A stretch of DNA of 64,000 bases from Streptomyces albireticuli. Its GTDB lineage: Bacteria > Actinomycetota > Actinomycetes > Streptomycetales > Streptomycetaceae. Where the stretch lies: contig NZ_CP021744.1 in assembly GCF_002192455.1 (NCBI RefSeq), positions 5,613,501 to 5,677,500 on the forward strand. Reading direction: 5' to 3'. Of this stretch, positions 59,276-64,000 are shown piece after piece. The notes beneath the pieces are model-generated. The model saw only the letters and a program-made list of their open reading frames with translations, had not been told where the DNA came from and searched no databases. The position numbers and the translations under genes were made by a program. How positions within the stretch are numbered: position 1 is the first letter of the stretch; the number at the start of each line of letters is the position of its first letter.

Positions 59276-59336
59276 ACGCGGCTGTGAACGATACGGTCTT
59301 GCCGATTGCCGACGACTACGTTGAGGTGAAGAAGAG

Positions 59337-60560
59337 ATGCCGTTGACCCCCGAGGACGTGCGGAACAAGCAGTTCACGACCGTCCGTCTCCGAGAAGGCT
59401 ATGACGAGGACGAGGTCGATGCCTTTCTCGACGAGGTCGAGGCCGAACTGACCCGACTGCTCCGGGAGAACGAGGACCTGCGCGCCAAGCTGGCCGCCGC
59501 GACGCGTGCCGCCGCGCAGAACCAGCAGCAGCAGGGGATGCGGAAGCCCGAGCCGCAGGACCAGCGGCCCGGGGCTCCGGTGCCCGCCGCCATATCCGGA
59601 CCGCAGCCGGTGCCGCAGCAGCAGCAGATGGGCGGCCCGCCGCAGCTTCCGGGCGGTGCCCCGCAGCTGCCGGCCGGCCCCGGCGGTCACGGCCACGGTC
59701 CCCAGGGCCCGCACGGCCCCGGCCCGATGGGTCAGAACGGCCCGATGGGCGGCCCGATGGGCGGTCCCATGGGACAGAACGGTCCGATGGGTCAGGGCGG
59801 TCCTATGGGTCAGAACGGCATGGGTCAGGGCCAGATGGGGCAGAACGGCCCCATGGGTCAGAACGCCATGGGTCAGAACGGTCCGATGGGCGGCCCCGGC
59901 CCCCAGCTGCCGCAGCCGGGTCAGGGTCCGGGCGGTGACAGCGCCGCTCGTGTGCTGTCGCTGGCTCAGCAGACCGCCGACCAGGCGATCGCGGAGGCCC
60001 GTTCCGAGGCCAACAAGATCGTCGGCGAGGCGCGCAGCCGTGCCGAGGGTCTGGAGCGGGACGCCCGTGCCAAGGCCGACGCCCTGGAGCGGGACGCCCA
60101 GGAGAAGCACCGCGTCGCGATGGGCTCCCTGGAGTCCGCCCGCGCCACGCTGGAGCGCAAGGTCGAGGACCTGCGCGGCTTCGAGCGCGAGTACCGCACC
60201 CGCCTGAAGTCCTACCTGGAGAGCCAGCTGCGTCAGCTGGAGAACCAGGCGGACGACTCGCTGGCCCCGCCGCGCAACCCCAACACCCCGTCGCTGCCCG
60301 CGGCCCCCTCGATGAGCGGGTCCATGGCCTCGGCCGGTGCGGGCATGGGTGGCCACAGCATGGGCGGCAACCCGTCCATGGGCGGTAACACCTCCATGGG
60401 TGGCAACACCTCGATGGGTGCCCCGTCGTACGGCGGTCAGCAGCAGATGTCCCCGGCGATGACGCAGCCGATGGCACCGGTCCGGCCCCAGGGCCAGCAG
60501 CCGATGCAGCAGGCGCCGTCCCCCATGCGGGGCTTCCTGATCGACGAGGACGACAACTGA
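59337..60560 (+). CDS. divIVA: Polar growth protein DivIVA
   Basis: This 407-residue coiled-coil protein marks hyphal tips and directs apical growth and branching. The N-terminal lipid-binding domain (MPLTPEDVRNKQFTTVRLRE, then DEDEVDAFLDEVEAELTRLL) is about 55 residues. A long Gln/Pro/Gly/Met linker (about residues 60-200) with QNGPMG repeats comes next. A second coiled coil (SAARVLSLAQQTADQAIAEA through ERDAQEKHRVAMGSLESARA and LESQLRQLENQAD) leads to a tail with SMGGN repeats and RGFLIDEDDN. It is much longer than Bacillus DivIVA (about 164 residues). It follows sepG by 61 bp and ends the cluster before a strong terminator. Confidence 0.97.
   Translation: MPLTPEDVRNKQFTTVRLREGYDEDEVDAFLDEVEAELTRLLRENEDLRAKLAAATRAAAQNQQQQGMRKPEPQDQRPGAPVPAAISGPQPVPQQQQMGGPPQLPGGAPQLPAGPGGHGHGPQGPHGPGPMGQNGPMGGPMGGPMGQNGPMGQGGPMGQNGMGQGQMGQNGPMGQNAMGQNGPMGGPGPQLPQPGQGPGGDSAARVLSLAQQTADQAIAEARSEANKIVGEARSRAEGLERDARAKADALERDAQEKHRVAMGSLESARATLERKVEDLRGFEREYRTRLKSYLESQLRQLENQADDSLAPPRNPNTPSLPAAPSMSGSMASAGAGMGGHSMGGNPSMGGNTSMGGNTSMGAPSYGGQQQMSPAMTQPMAPVRPQGQQPMQQAPSPMRGFLIDEDDN
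59724..59905 (+). repeat. In-frame QNGPMG repeats in divIVA
   Basis: GGTCAGAACGGCCCGATGGG-like units repeat about seven times, encoding runs of GQNGPMG and GPMGG. They lie in the linker between the two coiled coils. A second, shorter set encoding SMGGN(T/P) is at about 60355-60425. Confidence 0.85.
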
Positions 60561-60589
60561 TCGCTCGGCGCGAGCCGTAGGCAATCATC

Positions 60590-60624
60590 GGGCCGGGCCC
60601 GGGACTTTGTCCCGGGCCCGGCCC
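60590..60624 (+). terminator. Terminator after divIVA
   Basis: A perfect 16-bp stem (60590-60605 with 60609-60624) has a TTT loop and is followed by GTTTCG. It starts 30 bp after the divIVA stop and closes the dcw operon. Confidence 0.92.
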
Positions 60625-60792
60625 GTTTCGTGTCCAAAGCGTTTTGCCGCGGAGACAAACGCGGTGGCCGGGGCGGCGGCGGGCGCGGGGCGCGGAAGTA
60701 CGGATGGGGAGACACCAGGGCGAAGAGGACGGGCAACGGCGCTTCCGTGCGAGTGCCCCGGGACGCGGTGCCGAAACGTGGGGATACGGAAA

Positions 60793-60835
60793 AACCGGCT
60801 GCCCCGGGAGGTTCGACCTCCCGGGGCAGCCGGTT
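60793..60835 (-). terminator. Terminator of ileS
   Basis: A perfect 20-bp stem (60793-60812 with 60816-60835) has a TCG loop and lies 17 bp after the ileS stop. On the minus strand it is followed by GGTTTTTCC, giving a T5 tract. It is the strongest intrinsic terminator in the window. Confidence 0.95.
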
Positions 60836-60852
60836 CGCCGCTTCCGGTGCCG

Positions 60853-63800
60853 TTACGCCTTACGGAGGCGGAACGTCAGAGCGAGACCCTCGTCCTCGAA
60901 CGGCTCGCCGTAGCCCTCACCGTCGGCCGCGCCCTCGGCGAAGTCCAGCGCGAGGACCTCGTCCGCGATGAGGCCCGCGTGCTCGGCCAGCGCGCCGGAG
61001 GTCTCGGCGTCCGTCGTGGACCAGCGGACCGCGATCCGGTCGGCGACGTCCAGGCCGCTGTTCTTACGGGCCTCCTGGATCAGCCGGATCGCGTCACGGG
61101 CGAGGCCCGCACGCCGCAGCTCCGGGGTGATCTCCAGGTCGAGCGCCACCGTGGCACCGGAGTCGGAGGCCACCGACCAGCCCTCGCGCGGGGTCTCGGT
61201 GATGATCACCTCGTCCGGGGAGAGCGACACGGGCTCGCCGTCGACGACCACGGAGGCCGTGCCCTCGCGCAGGGCCAGCGACAGCGCGGCGGCGTCCGCC
61301 TCGGCGACGGCCTTGGCCACCGCCTGGACGCCCTTGCCGAACCGCTTGCCCAGCGCCCGGAAGTTGGCCTTGGCCGTGGTGTCCACCAGCGAGCCGCCGA
61401 CCTCGCTCAGCGAGGCCAGCGAGGAGACGTTGAGCTCCTCGGTGATCTGGGCGCGCAGCTCCGTGCCCAGCGCCTCGAAGCCGGCGGCGGCGACCAGCGC
61501 GCGGGACAGCGGCTGACGCGTCTTGACGCCGGACTCGGCGCGGGTCGCGCGGCCCAGCTCGACCAGCCGGCGGACGAGCAGCATCTGCCGGGACAGCTCG
61601 GGGTCGATCAGCGTGGTGTCGGCCACCGGCCAGCTCGCCAGGTGCACCGACTCCGGGGCCTCGGCGTCCACCGGGACGACCAGGTCCTGCCACACCCGCT
61701 CGGTGATGAACGGCACCAGAGGCGCCATCAGGCGGGTGACGGTCTCGACGACCTCGTGCAGCGTGCGCAGCGCCGCCGCGTCGCCCTGCCAGAACCGGCG
61801 GCGCGAACGCCGCACGTACCAGTTGGACAGGTCGTCGACGAAGGACGACAGCAGCTTGCCGGCGCGCTGGGTGTCGTACGCCTCCAGCGCCTGGGTGACC
61901 TGGTCGGTCAGGGTGTTCAGCTCACCGAGCAGCCAGCGGTCCAGCAGCGGGCGGTCGGCCGGCGCCGGGTCGGACGCGGACGGCGCCCAGCCGGACGTAC
62001 GGGCGTAGAGGGCCTGGAAGGCGACGGTGTTCCAGTAGGTGAGGAGCGTCTTGCGGACGACCTCCTGGATCGTGCCGTGGCCGACGCGGCGCGCGGCCCA
62101 CGGGGAGCCGCCGGCCGCCATGAACCAGCGGACTGCGTCGGCGCCGTGCTGGTCCATCAGCGGGATCGGCTGGAGGATGTTGCCCAGGTGCTTGGACATC
62201 TTCCGGCCGTCCTCGGCGAGGATGTGGCCCAGGCAGACGACGTTCTCGTACGACGACTTGTCGAAGACGAGGGTGCCGACCGCCATCAGGGTGTAGAACC
62301 AGCCACGGGTCTGGTCGATGGCCTCCGAGATGAACTGCGCGGGGTAGCGCTTCTCGAAGAGCTCCTTGTTCTTGTACGGGTAGCCCCACTGCGCGAAGGG
62401 CATCGAGCCCGAGTCGTACCAGGCGTCGATGACCTCCGGCACACGGACGGCGGTGCGGGAGCAGCCGTCGGCGGTGCAGGGGAAGGTGACGTCGTCGATG
62501 TACGGGCGGTGCGGGTCGAGCGCGCTCCGGTCGGTGCCGGACAGCTCGGAGAGCTCGGCCAGCGAGCCCACGCAGGTGAGGTGGTTCTCCTCGCAGCGCC
62601 AGATGGGCAGCGGGGTGCCCCAGTAGCGGTTGCGGGAGAGCGCCCAGTCGATGTTGTTGGTCAGCCAGTCGCCGAAGCGGCCGTGCTTGACCGACTCCGG
62701 GAACCAGTTGGTCTTCTCGTTCTCCTGGAGCAGCCGGTCCTTGACCGCCGTCGTGCGGATGTACCAGGACGGCTGCGCGTAGTAGAGGAGCGCGGTGTGG
62801 CAGCGCCAGCAGTGCGGGTAGCTGTGCTCGTAGGCGATGTGCTTGAAGAGCAGGCCGCGCGCTTCGAGGTCCGCGACGAGCTTCTCGTCGGCCTTCTTGA
62901 AGAACTGGCCGCCGACGAGGGCGAGGCCCTCCTCGAAGGTGCCGTCCGGGCGGACCGGGTTGACCACCGGCAGGCCGTAGGCGCGGCAGGTCCTGAGGTC
63001 GTCCTCACCGAAGGCGGGCGCCTGGTGGACCAGACCCGTGCCGTCCTCGGTCGTGACGTACTCGGCGTTGACGACGAAGTTGGCGTCCTCCAGCTCGACC
63101 AGGTCGAACGGGCGGCGGTAGGCCCAGCGCTCCATCTCGCGGCCGGTGAAGGACTGCCCGGTCGCCGTCCAGCCCTCGCCGAGCGCCTTCTCCAGCAGCG
63201 GCTCGGCGACGACCAGCTTCTCGCTGCCGTCGGTGGCGACGACATAGGTGACGTCGGGGTGCGCGGCGGCGGCGGTGTTGGAGACCAGGGTCCAGGGGGT
63301 GGTCGTCCAGACCAGCAGCGAGGCCTCGCCCGCGAGCGGGCCGGAGGTCAGCGGGAAGCGGACGTAGACGGAGGGGTCGACGACCGTCTCGTAGCCCTGG
63401 GCCAGCTCGTGGTCCGACAGGCCGGTGCCGCAGCGGGGGCACCAGGGGGCGACGCGGTGGTCCTGGACCAGCAGGCCCTTGTTGAAGATCTCCTTGAGCG
63501 ACCACCACACGGACTGGACGTACTCGGGGTCCATGGTCCGGTAGGCGTCGTCCAGGTCGACCCAGTAGCCCATGCGGGTGGTGAGCTCGGCGAAGGCGTC
63601 CGTGTGGCGGGTCACCGACTCCCGGCACTTCGCGTTGAACTCCGCGATGCCGTACTTCTCGATGTCCTGCTTGCCGTTGAAGCCCAGCTCCTTCTCGACC
63701 GCGAGCTCGACCGGCAGGCCGTGGCAGTCCCAGCCGGCCTTACGGCCGACGTGGTAGCCCTGCATGGTGCGGAAGCGGGGGAAGACGTCCTTGAAGACGC

Positions 63801-63999
63801 GGGCCTCGATGTGGTGGGCGCCCGGCATGCCGTTGGCGGTGGGCGGGCCCTCGTAGAAGACCCACTCGGGCCGTCCCTCGGACTGTTCGAGGCTACGGGC
63901 GAAGACCTTGCTCTCGCGCCAGAAATCGAGCACGGCGTGCTCCAGGGCGGGCAGGTCCACCTGAGCGGGTACCTGGCGGTACTGCGGCTGGGGACTCAT
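60853..63999 (-). CDS. ileS: Isoleucyl-tRNA synthetase, type 2 (eukaryote-like)
   Basis: This 1048-residue class I synthetase charges tRNA-Ile. The HIGH-type motif reads PGAHHIEAR (near residues 59-67), the KMSKS-type motif is K600-MSK in GRKMSKHLGN, and WDCHGLPVE is the usual CP/catalytic block. The CP1 editing domain (about 200-400) has TTPWTLVSNTAAAAHPDV and GTGLVHQAPAFGEDD. The PGAHH and KMSKH forms place it in the IleS2 (eukaryote-like) group, which is naturally less sensitive to mupirocin. The ATG at 63999 lies at the window edge; the ribosome site and any T-box leader are outside. It is convergent with divIVA. Confidence 0.96.
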   Translation of the reverse strand: MSPQPQYRQVPAQVDLPALEHAVLDFWRESKVFARSLEQSEGRPEWVFYEGPPTANGMPGAHHIEARVFKDVFPRFRTMQGYHVGRKAGWDCHGLPVELAVEKELGFNGKQDIEKYGIAEFNAKCRESVTRHTDAFAELTTRMGYWVDLDDAYRTMDPEYVQSVWWSLKEIFNKGLLVQDHRVAPWCPRCGTGLSDHELAQGYETVVDPSVYVRFPLTSGPLAGEASLLVWTTTPWTLVSNTAAAAHPDVTYVVATDGSEKLVVAEPLLEKALGEGWTATGQSFTGREMERWAYRRPFDLVELEDANFVVNAEYVTTEDGTGLVHQAPAFGEDDLRTCRAYGLPVVNPVRPDGTFEEGLALVGGQFFKKADEKLVADLEARGLLFKHIAYEHSYPHCWRCHTALLYYAQPSWYIRTTAVKDRLLQENEKTNWFPESVKHGRFGDWLTNNIDWALSRNRYWGTPLPIWRCEENHLTCVGSLAELSELSGTDRSALDPHRPYIDDVTFPCTADGCSRTAVRVPEVIDAWYDSGSMPFAQWGYPYKNKELFEKRYPAQFISEAIDQTRGWFYTLMAVGTLVFDKSSYENVVCLGHILAEDGRKMSKHLGNILQPIPLMDQHGADAVRWFMAAGGSPWAARRVGHGTIQEVVRKTLLTYWNTVAFQALYARTSGWAPSASDPAPADRPLLDRWLLGELNTLTDQVTQALEAYDTQRAGKLLSSFVDDLSNWYVRRSRRRFWQGDAAALRTLHEVVETVTRLMAPLVPFITERVWQDLVVPVDAEAPESVHLASWPVADTTLIDPELSRQMLLVRRLVELGRATRAESGVKTRQPLSRALVAAAGFEALGTELRAQITEELNVSSLASLSEVGGSLVDTTAKANFRALGKRFGKGVQAVAKAVAEADAAALSLALREGTASVVVDGEPVSLSPDEVIITETPREGWSVASDSGATVALDLEITPELRRAGLARDAIRLIQEARKNSGLDVADRIAVRWSTTDAETSGALAEHAGLIADEVLALDFAEGAADGEGYGEPFEDEGLALTFRLRKA

Positions 64000-64000
64000 C

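Overview
The window is about 73% GC, uses many GTG and TTG starts with GGAGG-type ribosome sites, and carries the complete Streptomyces-type division and cell wall (dcw) gene order. It is chromosomal core DNA of a Streptomyces. The gene order matches, as I remember it, the S. coelicolor stretch from about SCO2133 down to SCO2076. Most of it also keeps the order of the Mycobacterium tuberculosis block Rv2145c-Rv2188c, so this is an old actinobacterial neighbourhood. I see no prophage, transposon or secondary-metabolite cluster.

Region 1 (1-18 kb) holds envelope and central carbon genes: a GT87 membrane mannosyltransferase, a PimB-type GT4 mannosyltransferase, an acyl-CoA ligase, a metallophosphoesterase, an SRPBCC protein, an ArsA-like ATPase, a small protein next to glucokinase, glkA, an EEP-family hydrolase, an esterase, a PlsC acyltransferase, a two-component pair (MacRS-like) and a phosphofructokinase with PPi-type donor-site residues. 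Region 2 (15.8-20.6 kb) is a regulatory hot spot. It has a fused anthranilate synthase behind a Trp-rich leader peptide and attenuator, a two-repeat orphan CRISPR relic, a class II DAHP synthase, and the iron-storage pair bfd/bfr with an iron-box-like operator.

Region 3 (20.6-36.3 kb) holds a sulfite-oxidase-like protein, endonuclease IV, a PASTA kinase, the TPP-riboswitch-controlled thiOSG operon, a ferredoxin-reductase-like flavoprotein, an Rv2175c-type DNA-binding protein, thiE, metF, a membrane protein with a one-base frameshift near its end, a CrtI-like oxidoreductase with a TetR regulator and a perfect 16-bp palindrome, a HEPN-like protein, a methyltransferase and a DUF3040 protein. Region 4 (36.4-42.0 kb, minus strand) is a MoxR/DUF58/transglutaminase operon, whose last gene carries a one-base frameshift, plus a beta-carbonic anhydrase.

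Region 5 (42.2-60.6 kb) is the dcw operon: rsmH-ftsL-ftsI-murE-murF-mraY-murD-ftsW-murG-ftsQ-ftsZ-pgeF-yggS-sepF-ylmG-divIVA. It is preceded by a promoter with three AGTGG repeats at exact 10-nt spacing, which look like an MraZ box although no mraZ is present here. The products make peptidoglycan precursors (MurE/F/D, MraY, MurG), build the septum (FtsZ, SepF, YlmG, FtsQ/L/I/W) and drive polar growth (DivIVA). Region 6 (60.8-64 kb) is ileS on the minus strand, with a strong terminator facing divIVA.

Three copies of a Streptomyces-type palindromic intergenic repeat (near 0.3, 10.4 and 34.5 kb) share a CGGACGGGCTG core. All positions and motifs were read by eye. Database comparisons are from memory and are marked as such.
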